Shown piece after piece: positions 45,686 to 56,599 of a stretch of 64,000 nucleotides of DNA (positions within the stretch are counted from its first letter, which is position 1; the number at the start of each line of letters is the position of its first letter). Under the pieces are notes generated by a model. It saw only the letters and a program-made list of their open reading frames with translations, was not told the origin of the DNA and searched no databases. Both the position numbers and the translations under genes were made by a program. The stretch is taken from contig CM059582.1 in assembly GCA_030407085.1 (NCBI GenBank), positions 86,699,501 through 86,763,500 on the forward strand, in the 5' to 3' direction. This DNA is from Trichopria drosophilae. Its lineage: Eukaryota > Arthropoda > Insecta > Hymenoptera > Diapriidae.

Positions 45686-46477
45686 TTGACAGCTCGTGCG
45701 AAAGTTAACAATTTAAAATTAATGTTGCCAGCTACGATGGCTTCGACGTGCATCTCGTGCAAAATTGCTATCCTTGAGAGCCAAAAAGTTACATGCATTG
45801 CATGCAGGAAAGACTACTGTCAATCCTGCTCGAATGAATTTGAATCTACCTCTGCCGGGCAACTTGTTTGCTGCATTGCTGCACAAACAAAGAATAAAAA
45901 ACGCAAAACGACATCTGTTTTGGCGCAACCACGATTATTGCCGTCTGGTGGTGCCTCTTCAATTGCACCTGAGCCAGAACATACGGATTTTCAGGATTTT
46001 TATGCGGGGTATAAACTTAATTATTTATCACTCAATGAAAAATTAGATAAAGCTTTAGCAGTATCATCGACGGTCGATAAATTAGAATCAGACGTTGCCA
46101 AAAATTCAAATAATATCGATACACTTCGACAGCAGTTGGAAATTGAAAAAGCTCGATCTGGTTACATTACCAGAAACTGTGACCTTCTGGTGAGTGGATT
46201 AGTGGAAGCAGCAAATGAGGATTTACGTGGAATTATGATGAAAATTTCACAGGAACTAAATGTAACTTTGGAAACTCGTGATATTATCGATGCTTACCGT
46301 CTACCACATCGTAATAATATAAATATTTCAAATTCTACTACATCAACTGATACTCAGGAACCACATAGCTCTTCTGCAGTGAACAGTCGTCCTAGATCTG
46401 TATATGTCAGAGTTGCTGCTCCAAGAATTCGCACTGACATAATCAAGGGCATGGTAGCTAAAAAAGCTTTATACTAG
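45686..46477 (+). CDS. LINE-D ORF1, zinc finger + RRM-like protein
   Basis: The likely start is the ATG at 45722 (MLPATMAST) or 45737. The zinc finger reads CISC, CIACRKDYCQSC, a PHD/RING-like treble-clef near the N-terminus. A coiled-coil-like stretch follows (LNEKLDKALAVSSTVDKLES). Then comes an RRM-like block with CDLLVSGLVEAANEDL, and later SVYVRVAAPRIRTDIIKG, as in ORF1 proteins of CR1/L2-like LINEs. A stop at 46475-46477 truncates it; in another frame the sequence continues (IYINESLPPETLDLLKK) to ~46690, so one shift broke the original ~330-codon protein. Confidence 0.7.
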   Translation: MTARAKVNNLKLMLPATMASTCISCKIAILESQKVTCIACRKDYCQSCSNEFESTSAGQLVCCIAAQTKNKKRKTTSVLAQPRLLPSGGASSIAPEPEHTDFQDFYAGYKLNYLSLNEKLDKALAVSSTVDKLESDVAKNSNNIDTLRQQLEIEKARSGYITRNCDLLVSGLVEAANEDLRGIMMKISQELNVTLETRDIIDAYRLPHRNNINISNSTTSTDTQEPHSSSAVNSRPRSVYVRVAAPRIRTDIIKGMVAKKALY

Positions 46478-49341
46478 AACTCTATTGATACGTCGTTACC
46501 TAAAACGAAGATATATATAAATGAAAGTCTACCACCGGAAACTCTTGACTTATTAAAAAAAAGGAAGGTTATTGTGCCGTGGCCAACCCACCAACAGATG
46601 CTACCTATACCAAGGCATCGTTCATTTTCGACCCGATAATGGAAAACCTTCTGTAATGATATTGAATGAAGAAGATCTTCAGTGCATCAAAGATTGACGG
46701 TTTGTGCTTGGCCCATCTGCTGTCTCAACTTCGAGGAATGGTACTTCAACTTCTTCCTCAACTTCGTCATTTTTAATTAATAATTCGCTTAAAGTTTGTC
46801 ACATAAATGTTCAGTCGTTAGATTCACAGTATAAAATAGATTCTTTTAGAGATTATTTCAAACATAATTTTTATCATATTATTTTAATTACTGAAACGTG
46901 GTTTAATACTCAACATCTTAATAAGTTTTATGGTATGGACAATTATAATTTGATACGTCATGATAGACAGGATAAGCGTGGTGGAGGTGTTGCTGCTTAT
47001 ATATTCATAATTCGTTTACATGTAAAGTTATTGCTCATTCTACTAATAATTTGGATAATCCTGAATTCATTACGTTAGAACTAAAACACCAACACTCTAC
47101 CCCACTAATCCTGTCCGTCATTTATCGCGCACCGAATATAACAATGCTCGACGAATTTGAAGATTCTCTGCAGTTGATTGGTCAGGCTTATAGCGATATA
47201 ATTATTTTTGGTGACCTCAACATAGACCTCAATAAAAACACTTCATCTTCTGTGTACTTACGTCAGTTTGCCGTAGCTAATAATCTTGAGATTGTTCCGT
47301 ATGATCCGACTCACCATAGCTACCGTGCTGATACATGGATTGTCCATTGCTTAGTTTCACAACTTGACAATATCATTTCGTCTGACCAGTCCATTGTATC
47401 ATTTGTCGGAGGTCACGAATTAATAGCTATCGAATATCGTGCTACTAGCCCTCGATCATTCGCTAGTAGTATATCATGCCGTAATCTGAATAATATTAAT
47501 GTTAACGCCGTTTTTAATGATATAGACAACTTAAATTGGTCTGATTTCGCTAATTCGTATGATGCTGATGCAAAATGCGACTTTTACAGCCTTAAGTTAT
47601 TAAATATTTTGAATACACACGCTCCATTACGCACCTTCCACCCTAAACATCAACCAATTCCATGGCTCACTAATGAATTACGGGAATTGAAGAAGAAACG
47701 TGATGGTCTTCTAAGAATTTATCGCAGAACCCGAGATGTCTCTCTCAAACTGCTTATAAAACAAGCTCGCAGTCAGTACAAAAATGAATTTATTACAGCC
47801 CGTGATAATTACTATTGTCATAAGCTCTCGAATATAAAAAATCCGAAAATTTTATGGCACGAATTGCGCAAGATGGGCCTGGTTAGCTCGTCAGTCCATC
47901 ATACGGAATTATGCTGCTCAGTTAATGAACTTGCTCTATTCACTGCCTCATTTTTTCCTGCTGTCAGTTCTTTGCCCGATAATGTACCTGCTTCCTTTGC
48001 TCATGACAATTTTAGTGACGCCCGTCTATTCATTAGTTACATTACTCCGGAGCTTCTTTCTAATCATATTCACCGCGTTCAGACTGATGCTAAGGGTATT
48101 GATGAGCTTCCTATGAGTTTCTTGATGAAAGCTATGCCCGCGATATTTGCATATCTTCTTGACATCTTTAATTGTTCATTTCAATCATCAGTATTTCCAT
48201 CACTGTGGAAAAAAGCTCTACTTTTACCTCTAAATAAAGTAAACGCACCATCAAACCCATCACATTATAGTCTCATATCAATACTTTGTGCATCTTCTAA
48301 AATTCTTGAGCGCATCGCACATGAACAAGTAACTGCTTTTCTTAATGAAAATAAGTGGTTTGACCAATATCAATCGGGTTTCAAACGTGGTTGCAGTACC
48401 CAGACAGCACTCTTAAATGTTACGGATGAGATACGCCTTGGTATGAATGACGGTATGGTTAGTATTGTAGTCCTTTTTGACTTCACCCGAGCGTTTGATA
48501 CGGTTAACCATTCTCTTTTGCTGGCTAAGCTTCGTGAAGCAAACCTTTCTAACAATGCCATTGCATGGTTTGGGCCTTATTTGTCTAATCGTCAGCAATG
48601 TGTATTGGGACGTGATGGTCAAAAATCGGAGTGGTTCACTCTCACTTCCGGAGTACCGCAAGGGTCAGTTCTAGGCCCTCTACTTTTCTCAATCTACATC
48701 AATGATCTTCCATCAGTGTTAAAATCTACGCGTCACAGTATCTTTGCTGATGATATACAAATAATGCTGCAATGTAAACCAGGTCAGCTTGAAGATGGCA
48801 TTAGCATGATCAATAACGATGTCGATCGGTTTGTAAATTGGACACTAGCTATACCTTACAATAAATGTCACTAAAACAAAAGCTATAATTGTCGGAACAG
48901 CGAGAGCAGTCAAAGCGATTGATCTACACTCCATCTCGAAACTGCCAGTCAGGGGCCAAAAAATATGTTGGTCAAATAATGTAACTAATCTGGGAGTGAT
49001 CATTGATAGTAGTTTATCGTGGCGTGGTCAGGTAGCCGAAATGTCACGTAAGGTCTACGGTACGCTCAGGCAGCTCAGACAAAATTCCATGGCTTTATCG
49101 AGGCCGCTCAAGATCCAATTATGTCAGACACTCATAATACCGCACCTCGATTATTGTAGTAGTAGTAGTAGTAGTTTATTACTCTCATAAATAGGGGTAC
49201 ACCCGTTGAGAGGGAGTTCCGAAGTTCCAAGATACATTATTATACGGCGCAGATAATATACAATACCACTTGGCAGTATTATTGTGGACATATTGAAGTA
49301 TAACCGAGCGCGATTAGACAGCGCAAAAACGAACGCAAAAC

Positions 49342-49974
49342 TTAGTCGCCTAGGAGAAATGCCCTCCTGTGAAAACACGCTTTTACATATTTGTATAGAA
49401 GAGACGCAGATTGGGTGTCGTTACCACAAACTAGTGTACACAGTATACTGGTCGAATGATTGAGGTTTCGAGCAAATTCTCTTCTAACAGTCGCTAGTAA
49501 GGGGCACTCCGTAAGAATATGCAGCAGCGTTTCTTGCATATTATAATTGCAGAGAGTACATGGCGAAGTCGGATTGTATAAGTAACGTTGCCCAGCAATT
49601 GAGAAAGAACGCGAGTAAACTGTTGCTAGCCTTAGCTGCATCTTTACTTTTAAGCAGTCCAGGTGTAAGCGAGAAGGATACAGAGTGTAAGCAGAGTCCC
49701 CAGGGAGACGGTAGATGGGCAATTGAATAGACTCGGAAGAAAAGTAGGCTCTCAAATCCCTCGCCCTGCAGACCTCCGCGAACCCTGCAACCACAGACGG
49801 CCCTGCCCGTTCCCAAAAGTCGGCACTAAAATTATTCCATAACTCGTTCGCCCCTGGACTGACAAGTGCTTCCTTCAACTGGACGACCCAGTTGAGGGTT
49901 TCACTTGACGAAACAGCTGTTGCCAATTCTTTTAAGCGGAGAAATAATATTTTGGGCAGTCTGTAATCCGGCAG
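49342..49974 (-). pseudogene. LINE-E ORF2 C-terminal region with zinc knuckle
   Basis: The continuation in the next frame carries RLPKILFLRLKELATA, WNNFSADFWERAGPSV and then a C-x2-C...H...C knuckle (CTLCNYNMQETLLHILTEC), which lies at the end of many LINE ORF2 proteins and is probably involved in template or target binding. The stop is at 49342, followed by ~180 bp of 3' region. Confidence 0.8.
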
Positions 49975-52112
49975 TGGTGAGTATTCTAGTCACCCATTTG
50001 ATTGCTCTGGAGCAAATTTCTACCGATAAGGGCGGAATACCGAGCTCTAGGCGGACGAGGTAGGCCGGGGTGTTCCTCGGCAAGCTGAACAATTTTTTTA
50101 AAAACCCAACCTGCGCGGATTCCAGACTGTCCAAATAACGTAAAGACCAAAACGGTGCCGCGTATAAAAGAACGGACATTATCATCGCATTATATAACAT
50201 AAAAATGGCATTCCATGTGTCTATTTTAGCAGAGCAGATTAAAGACGTAACAGCGGCTGACGCAGCATTTGTTCGGATTATAGCGTCCTCAGTAGGTAGG
50301 AGGCCGCGCGCGGAGGAGGAGAACACAACACCCAGGTACCTGTAACTGGATACAACCTCAACAGGTCTATCTCTGTACCGAAACAGTCGCGAATGAGCAT
50401 CCAGCTGTCCAGCCCTTCTGAAGCATACTATTTTAGTCTTACTTGTATTAACTGAAAGAAGGTTTTTCTCACAGTAATCCGCGAGTAAAACCAATTTTTT
50501 ACGGAGATCTACCGGGGAGAATGCAAAGATAGTCAGGTCGTCGGTGTAGAGCAACATTAACAGATCCTGAGTAAGCGTAATATCCACCCCGCGCACGCCC
50601 TTCGCGCGAAAGAACGCCACAATGTCGGACAGGTATAATATAAATAGAAGGGGGCTAAGGATTTCTCCTTGAAGGACTCCTCTTGTTACTCTAAATTCGG
50701 GCATCGCAGAGTCGCCCGTTTGTAAACGTACCGAAGCCGACTGATAAAGAGCGGATAAGACTCTCACAAATTTGGCACTAACGCCGAGTCCAAGCAGCTT
50801 CCGCCAGAGAAGCACATGAGAAACAGAATCGAAGGCTCTTTTAAAGTCGACAAAAAGACCGAAAAGTTTTGACTTAGGGCGTCGAAGCGAAATTTGGATT
50901 GTGGCGAGAAGCGAGAAGATATTATCTTCAGTGCTCCTGCCAGCGCGAAACCCGGCCTGTTCCTCAGGCAACAGTTCCCTTGCGGAGACCCACTCGGACA
51001 GACGTTTACATAACACTTGCGAAAAAATCTTAGACACCGCGTTGGTTATGGCAATTAATCTATAATTCGCTGGGTCGTTTCGCGCACCTTTTTTCAGTAA
51101 TGGAAATAACTTAGTGTGAGCCCAGCCCGCGGGGAATGCCTTTGCAGAAAAAATTCTATTAAAGAGGTGGAGGAGGCGGGAAAGCCATTTATCGTTTAGT
51201 AGTGTAAAAATGTCGGCAGGTAACTCGTCGGAACGAATGGCCTTACCCACCTTCAACGCTCTGATACTATCCTTAAGCTCGTCCAGGGTAAGCGGAGAGT
51301 CCAGGCAGGGGTCAAACGTGCCATAAAACGTCTCTGGGGAACAGTCCTCCCGGGGAAAAATCTCCGAGAAGTATGCCCCCCAGGCCCCCTCGGAGACCCG
51401 CTCACCGGGGACGGGCTTTTTTCGGAATTGATGGCACGCGTTCCAGAAGTCTGCTGAATTGCGGACCTCCAAAAACCTATCGGAGATCGCGGAGGCATAA
51501 CGGAGTTTTTTCTGCTTTAAGGTAGCTAAGTATACCCTTTTCGCGGAATTAAAAGCAAAGGTCGAATTTGTGCTGTACGCATTTTTACGCATTTGGTACA
51601 GAGACCGACGAAAAACTCGTCTTGCGGAGGCGCATTCCCCGTCAAACCAGGGTTTCGATTTATCAGAATACTTACGCGCTTTACAAAATACCGTTCTCGA
51701 AACTAAACCTGAGCTTGTTGCCGCTGCGCGAATAGCCCCGATAAAATGATCGTATACTATATCTAAAGACTCTGACTCCATCGACGGAGAGGCTGTCAGA
51801 GATTGAGGTAGAACATTTTGGAAATTCCGCACCCCATCAATCGACATCGAGTATCTTATTTTTACGCAGCACTCCCTCGAAGCGTCCGTTGTCTCCCGAG
51901 CAGAGCTTGCTGAATATAAAAAAAGTGATAATATTGCCGGCAAGTGATCCGAACCGTGGAGGTCGTCCTCCGTATTTAGGTCATCAATAAATGGCAAGTG
52001 AGGGGCTGAGACCCATATAAGATCCACGACGCTGAAACCCCTTTGGCCGAGAAAAGTAAAATGTGCTGGGGAATCGCCAGGACAGCGTCCGTTTAAAAGT
52101 ACAAAGTTATAT
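49901..52112 (-). pseudogene. LINE-E ORF2: endonuclease end and reverse transcriptase
   Basis: The frame is open for over 730 codons inside the element and reads on by chance 134 bp into the host LINE-D. It begins at the endonuclease C-terminal blocks (LLNGRCPGDSPAHFTF, VVDLIWVS, HGSDHLPAIL). After a linker with arginine-rich and cysteine-containing stretches, the RT shows GLFVDFKRAFDSVSH, VLQGEILSPLLFILYLSD, the catalytic YTDDLTIFAF and NTSKTKIVCF. The thumb region follows (YRYLGVVFSSSAR, LLYAAPFWSL). A one-base shift near 49975 separates it from the C-terminal part. Apart from this the copy is very well preserved. Confidence 0.88.
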
Positions 52113-52774
52113 ACCTCGATTATTGTGCGGCTGTTTATAATGACCTCGATTCCGTCATGAGTTTGAGAGTTGAAAGAATGTATAATGCTTGTATCAGATT
52201 TATTTTCGGCCTCAGAAGATACGATCACATTAGTTCCTACAGACATCAGCTAGGTTGGCTGACTAGCGCCAGCCGTAGACTTCATATAATTGGATCACTA
52301 ACACACCAAATACTGGCTACCAAAAAACCTGATTATTTGTATTGTAAATATATAAGGAGAGAGACGCGCACACCGATTACGTTGAGACCGGGTCATAATG
52401 TACTTTCGCTATCTCGAAATAAAACCTATTCGAATTCGTTTATAATTATTTCATCTAGGTTATGGAATATCCTACCTAGTTCGATACGTTGTACTATGTC
52501 GAATGAAGTCTTTAAAAATAAGTTGTACGCTTTCTTATTAAATGCTGATAAGGATAAGCGTCAGGTCCTGCCGAAACTAGAATGACTTGTAACATTTACG
52601 GGATTTTATTATTATTTTGTTATTAGCATTAATTTGTAACTCATTGCGGCCTACATGTATCTGTTTATTCTATTAATTCTACATATAACATTGTGCGTCG
52701 ACTGCGGCATTAGTATTTGTTTTGTATTTCGTTTTCTTGATTTCTTTGTACATTTAATCCTATGTATATTATAT

Positions 52775-52842
52775 GGTTGGCTAAGAGGTGTCTATCTCGA
52801 GCCAAAATAAATGATTTACTACTACTACTACTACTACTACTA
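52775..52842 (+). promoter_or_regulatory. LINE-D 3' hairpin, polyA-like signal and (TAC)n tail
   Basis: 'ggctaagaggtgtctat' followed by 'ctcgagcc' can fold with ggct/agcc and gag/ctc pairs just before aaaataaatga and nine TAC-type units. The fragment at 57502-57556 conserves the same hairpin. Such 3' structures are recognised by the element's RT in CR1/L2-like LINEs. Confidence 0.6.
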
Positions 52843-53279
52843 AAAGGGAAAAAGACCGAGCGTACTTCAAAATTGTATAAGAATAGTGTGTTACAGTACT
52901 TATAAGAAAATCTTTTCTTGCCGCTGCAGGTTAAACTAGTTTAAAGAATTTCAAATTGGCGATTACATTTAAATGGAGGGAAGGGCGCAGAAATCATAAG
53001 TTAATTCATATAAAAATGTTTCGCATTCGACTTTTGAAATGTTTACAGGAATTCGCTGTTGGGTTATGCTGTGGATGTCAGGCATTCGAATGTTTCAAGG
53101 GGAATGTATCTGACGTTCCAAAGTTGATATATATATGGCAATAAGAACGTGAATTTCAATAATATATTGTATAAAAACCAAAACCCATTGGCTAAAATGC
53201 TGAAACACGTATATTTTTATTTTCGCCCTAGAATACGTACAAAAATTTCCGTTAAAAATCGTGACCCCCCGACCGTGGG
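52843..53279 (-). repeat. Right terminal inverted repeat, outer part
   Basis: Homology to the left arm resumes directly after the LINE-D tail at 'gaccgagcgtacttc' and runs to GTGGG at 53279. It matches 33957-34385 with about 85-90% identity by eye. Confidence 0.85.
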
Positions 53280-53950
53280 AGTAGAAGGATAAAGACAGTT
53301 CTACGCCACTCGCGGTTTCGGTGGATCGCGAGGGGTACCTCGCGAGATGACTCGCGAATTAAGATTGCGAATTAAGACCGCGAATTAAGGTCGCGAATTA
53401 AAACCGCGAATTGATATCGCGATTTGATCGCTCGAATAATTATTGCCATGCTACCTCTCCCCCCTCGAAACACATGGATGGTATACGAGTTGAGACTCGT
53501 CTAAAATCCGTTAGTCATTCCCATTTTTGGAAAAACACGTGTACCTTCGGCCCTCTGGCGCTCGGGGTCTGGCGGTTGGCTTTCCCACCACTCATTCGAA
53601 GCGTGCTTGAATAGCGCCGGGGAGGTCGGCATCGGCGTCGACCACCCTTGGAAAAACACATGTATTTTCTAAGAATATTACATAACATGTTGGGACCTAT
53701 ATCTCGTAAAGATGGTATACAGGTCCAGACGCGTCTAAACCATTATTCATTCCCATATTTGGGAAACACATGCAATTTCTATGTTGGGACCTATATCTCG
53801 TAAAGACGAGTTGAGACGCGTCTAAAATCCATTAATCATTACGTTAACCATCGACGACTTTGTTAAATATGACCATTTAAATAACCCATATTCTTTTTTT
53901 TATACAATATCATGCAGGAAGGAAGATGAAGAAAATACAGAAGATGTTTT
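53280..53950. repeat. Short tandem and direct repeats beside the TIR
   Basis: At 53354-53431 there are six 13-bp units of the type gcgaattaagacc. At 53471-53850 longer blocks recur: 'ga(g/c)acgcgtctaaa' near 53492, 53729 and 53811; 'cattcccat(a/t)tttggg/gaaa' near 53518 and 53751; 'gttgggacctatatctcgtaaag' at ~53690 and ~53783. The blocks contain the palindrome agacgcgtct. No gene is recognised. Confidence 0.7.
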
Positions 53951-54010
53951 TAATAAATGTTATTTATTCTTTTATTTCTCATATTCATACATAACAATAT
54001 ACAATAGCAA

Positions 54011-54815
54011 TCACATGAAATTCATATTTTCATTATCATCAACTAATGCGTCGCTTTTAACTTGACAATTGATGCAGTCTTTAATCATAGGTGGTTGACC
54101 ATCTATCGTATCATAGCTTGATTCGAAATGTTTATAACATCGACGACATTCACGTATATCAGGATGCATTTGCATAGCAGGTGGCAAGCAAGCCCATGCT
54201 TCTTCAATTTGCCGGTCAGCAAATATGCAAATGAAATCAATCGGCAGACATTCGATATCTTTTGTTTCCATCAATGCGAGACGATTTACTTCGTAATAAA
54301 TCCTTAATTAACGTTGTGGAGATGCAGGTTGTTCACATAGATTTTCCAATACCCAATTCTTAAGTATTTTTACATTTTCTTTAGCGCATGTTCCATTAAT
54401 CGTATGATTTTCACACATCTCCGACAATTGATATTGCTGCTGCTGCTTCAGTTTTGTTAGAGATGGGCAGTCCAAAAATGTCGAGATCGACAACATTTTT
54501 AGCGTTTAATATATCCTCCAACCAACATTTTTTATCGACTCCTTTTACATAAATTTTGCTAGCACATTTACCGATATCCTCCAAAGTTTCGTTTATAGCG
54601 TCAAAAGGTACGTCGCCAGATTGCCATGGGAAACCGTGATAATTATTCATCAACCAGTTATTGACTCTCTTATAGTGTAAAGGTACCCATTGATATGGTG
54701 GTTTAAACGCATAAGTCACAATTTCACTGTCGACAATATTTATTATAGACATTTCCTTCGGTATGAACCCATTACCAGGCCCGCGGAATCCCTGCACGTC
54801 TACAACGTATTCCAT
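54011..54815 (-). pseudogene. Exonuclease-like hypothetical gene, copy 1
   Basis: The ATG at 54815 opens MEYVVDVQGFRGPGNGFI. The frame continues with NYHGFPWQSGD and KIYVKGVDKKCWLEDIL, shifts by one base near 54430-54490 to CPSLTKLKQQQ and CENHTINGTCAKENVKILKN, hits TAA at 54308-54310, then goes on in the same frame as RLALMETKDIECLPIDFI to a CxxC zinc-type block (CRRC ... CINC) at ~54140-54050. The VDVQGF start, the IYVKG block, the 'DLDIFGLPSL' block and the C..H....CA..NV end recall a multi-copy arthropod family that I suspect has an RNase H/DEDD exonuclease fold. This is inference. The shift and stop suggest a pseudogene. Confidence 0.5.
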
Positions 54816-54826
54816 TTCGTATGAAA

Positions 54827-55907
54827 CTGATTCACTAGTGAATAAAGTATAACCGTGTTTTATTCATTAATTGACGCACGCGCAGTAATGGTTACCTCTC
54901 CTCTCAAACCAATTTCTTTACATTTCCACTTATTTCGTGTTAACATTCGTTAACAAAGGTAGCATTAATAAATAAATAAATAATTTATAATAATAATATT
55001 TAAATAGCAATAAATCTCTCATCATCATCAATATCCTTGTCTTCCTCCTGTGTATTAAAATGTATAATATAGAAATGATGGAAGAAGCTAGCAGTAATTA
55101 GAAAGAGAGGATGTCACGCTTATTCTCTATGCATTTATCTATTCACGGTGTTTACGAGTTTTCATGACGTTCGAACCATAGCTATAATTTTGGACTACTG
55201 ATTCACTAGTGAATAAAGTATAACATTGTTTTATTCATTAATTGACGCACGCGCAGTAATGGTTACCTCTCCTCTCAAACCAATTTCTTTACATTTCCAC
55301 TTATTTCGTGTTAACATTCGTTAACAAAGGTAGCATTAATAAATAAATAAATAATTTATAATAATAATATTTAAATAGTAATAAATCTCTCATGATCCGA
55401 ATAGTGTGTATTAAAATGTATAATATAGAAATGATGGAAGAAGCTAGCAGTAATTAGAAAGAGAGGATGTCACGCTTATTCTCTATGCATTTATCTATTC
55501 ACGGTGTTTACGAGTTTTCATGACGTTCGAACCATAGCTATAATTTTGGACTACTGATTCACTAGTGAATAAAGTATAACCGTGTTTTATTCATTAATTG
55601 ACGCACGCGCAGTAATGGTTACCTCTCCTCTCAAACCAATTTCTTTACATTTCCACTTATTTCGTGTTAACATTCGTTAACAAAGGTAGCATTAATAAAT
55701 AAATAAATAATTTATAATAATAATATTTAAATAGTAATAAATCTCTCATGATCCGAATAGTGTGTATTAAAATGTATAATATAGAAATGATGGAAGAAGC
55801 TAGCAGTAATTAGAAAGAGAGGATGTCACGCTTATTCTCTATGCATTTATCTATTCACGGTATTTACGTGTTTTCATGACGTTCGAACCATAGCTATAAT
55901 TTTGGAG
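54827..55907. repeat. Three-copy satellite, ~355-371 bp unit
   Basis: Units start at 54827, 55198 and 55554 with ctgattcactagtgaataaa and share nearly all bases, including 'attgacgcacgcgcagtaatgg' and 'gatgtcacgcttattctc'. Copies 2 and 3 are almost identical; copy 1 differs in one ~35 bp patch (catcatcatcaatatcc versus gatccgaatagtg). The first unit begins 12 bp upstream of the start codon of the copy-1 gene, and the 'cattaattgacgca' string also stands upstream of gene copy 2 (57356-57370). Confidence 0.9.
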
Positions 55908-56590
55908 TTTGGACACGTGGGTAATGTAATTAATCATGCTCTTAACCGTTTTTTTTAAATATGTGTACAATTTACCACATCTTAAATATCGCCATACAGG
56001 TTTCGACCTGTTAATTATCCGTAGACTTTACTATACGGTAACAATGAATCTGACTTCCCATTAGTAACAAATACATACGAGTATCGACTTGCTTATAATA
56101 TAACTAATTAACGTTCATTTAATATTTCCCACTTTTAACATTTCTGAGACTAATGAGATCGAAATGTCGATGTAAAAATCTAAGAGAAGCGTGTAAAATT
56201 CAAGAGTTTCTTTCTATCTTTACGCACAGTTTTGTGTCTTTTAAGTAAAAAGTTAAAGGAAGTGACAATGATGCCATCTTTTGGTATGTTTAAAGAGATT
56301 TCAGAATCTGTGTATCGCAGAATAAAATATGCGGGTGCATCTGAAATGCATGGATTCATCGTAAGCTGCGATCATACACTTGCTGATATGAGTGGTTATG
56401 GAGCGATTACAATTGAATATGAGGTTCTTGAAAATTGGCTCTAGTTGATAATTAACCTTATTATCGCCATGCAAAAGAATATGAAAGTGAAATTGTTAAT
56501 TATTACCGTGCATCTACTGCAAAGCGAAAGCAATCTTGAGGACCCGGGATTTTTTTATTTTTAAAATACCTATATTGCCATTACTATACA
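55908..56590. other. Spacer, one unsupported short frame
   Basis: A plus-strand frame of 70 codons (56232-56444; first ATG at ~56265) has a non-repetitive, coding-like mix (MMPSFGMFKEISESVYRRI) but no motif I know. Otherwise AT-rich with no feature. Confidence 0.3.
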
Positions 56591-56599
56591 TCCCTCCGA

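Larger units (their letters stand above)
49158..52112 (-). mobile_element. LINE-E: 5'-truncated LINE inserted in LINE-D
   Basis: It is flanked by a perfect 14-bp duplication, acctcgattattgt, at 49144-49157 and 52113-52126. On the minus strand it starts abruptly inside the endonuclease domain and ends with aataaa followed by a (CTA)n tail (plus-strand tagtagtag at 49158-49175). This is classical target-primed insertion with 5' truncation. Its RT belongs to the same group as LINE-B. It is the youngest layer of the nest. Confidence 0.93.
46704..52585 (+). pseudogene. LINE-D ORF2 (endonuclease-RT), split by LINE-E
   Basis: 46704-47078 holds the start of the apurinic endonuclease (VCHINVQSLD, LITETWF, RGGGVAAYI). 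47051-48874 holds its remainder (FGDLNIDL, GGHELIAIEY), the linker (PIPWLTNELRELKKKRDGL) and the reverse transcriptase (LFDFTRAFDTVNH, GVPQGSVLGPLLFSIYIND, FADDIQIML). A one-base shift near 48855 moves the frame to 49157. After LINE-E the C-terminus continues at 52127-52585 (SLRVERMYNACIRFIFGLRR, RLWNILPSSIR). RT catalytic residues are intact, but two shifts and the insertion inactivate the copy. Confidence 0.88.
45181..52842 (+). mobile_element. LINE-D: CR1-like non-LTR retrotransposon, interrupted by LINE-E
   Basis: It lies within the right inverted repeat of the long-TIR element, whose homology stops at ~45180 and resumes at 52843. The order is ~0.5 kb 5' region, ORF1 (45686-~46690), ORF2 (46704-49157, then 52127-52585) and a 3' region that ends in a hairpin, aataaatga and a (TAC)n tail (52817-52842). 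Without LINE-E it is ~4.7 kb, a full-length size. Few shifts are present, so it is younger than LINE-A. No clear target duplication is seen at its ends. Confidence 0.88.
33957..53279 (-). mobile_element. Long-TIR DNA element with a CXC-domain gene, nested guests
   Basis: Inverted repeats of ~1.44 kb bound the unit: left 33957-35394, right 44115-45180 plus 52843-53279. Both outer ends begin CCCACGGTCGGGGGGTCA (one mismatch lies just beyond). Between the arms is a single minus-strand gene (43902 to 35959). Subtracting the gypsy guest (~3.8 kb) and LINE-D with LINE-E (~7.7 kb) leaves ~7.9 kb. No target duplication is obvious at the ends. A Polinton is unlikely because no DNA polymerase B, integrase or packaging gene is visible. 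The protein's family is known to me only as a repetitive uncharacterised one, so the superfamily stays open. Confidence 0.7.

Noticed and set aside
49901..52246. Start of the 781-codon frame at 52246 as a real N-terminus
   Set aside because: The first ~45 codons are antisense LINE-D sequence outside the target duplication; LINE-E itself begins at 52112.
33957..53279. Polinton/Maverick interpretation of the long-TIR element
   Set aside because: TIR length would fit, but no protein-primed DNA polymerase, retroviral-type integrase, capsid or ATPase gene is visible; the only RT/protease genes belong to the inserted LTR element and LINEs.
53354..53431. CRISPR-like array
   Set aside because: Units are 13 bp with no spacers; this is a simple tandem repeat in a eukaryotic genome. 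No CRISPR array was seen anywhere in the window.
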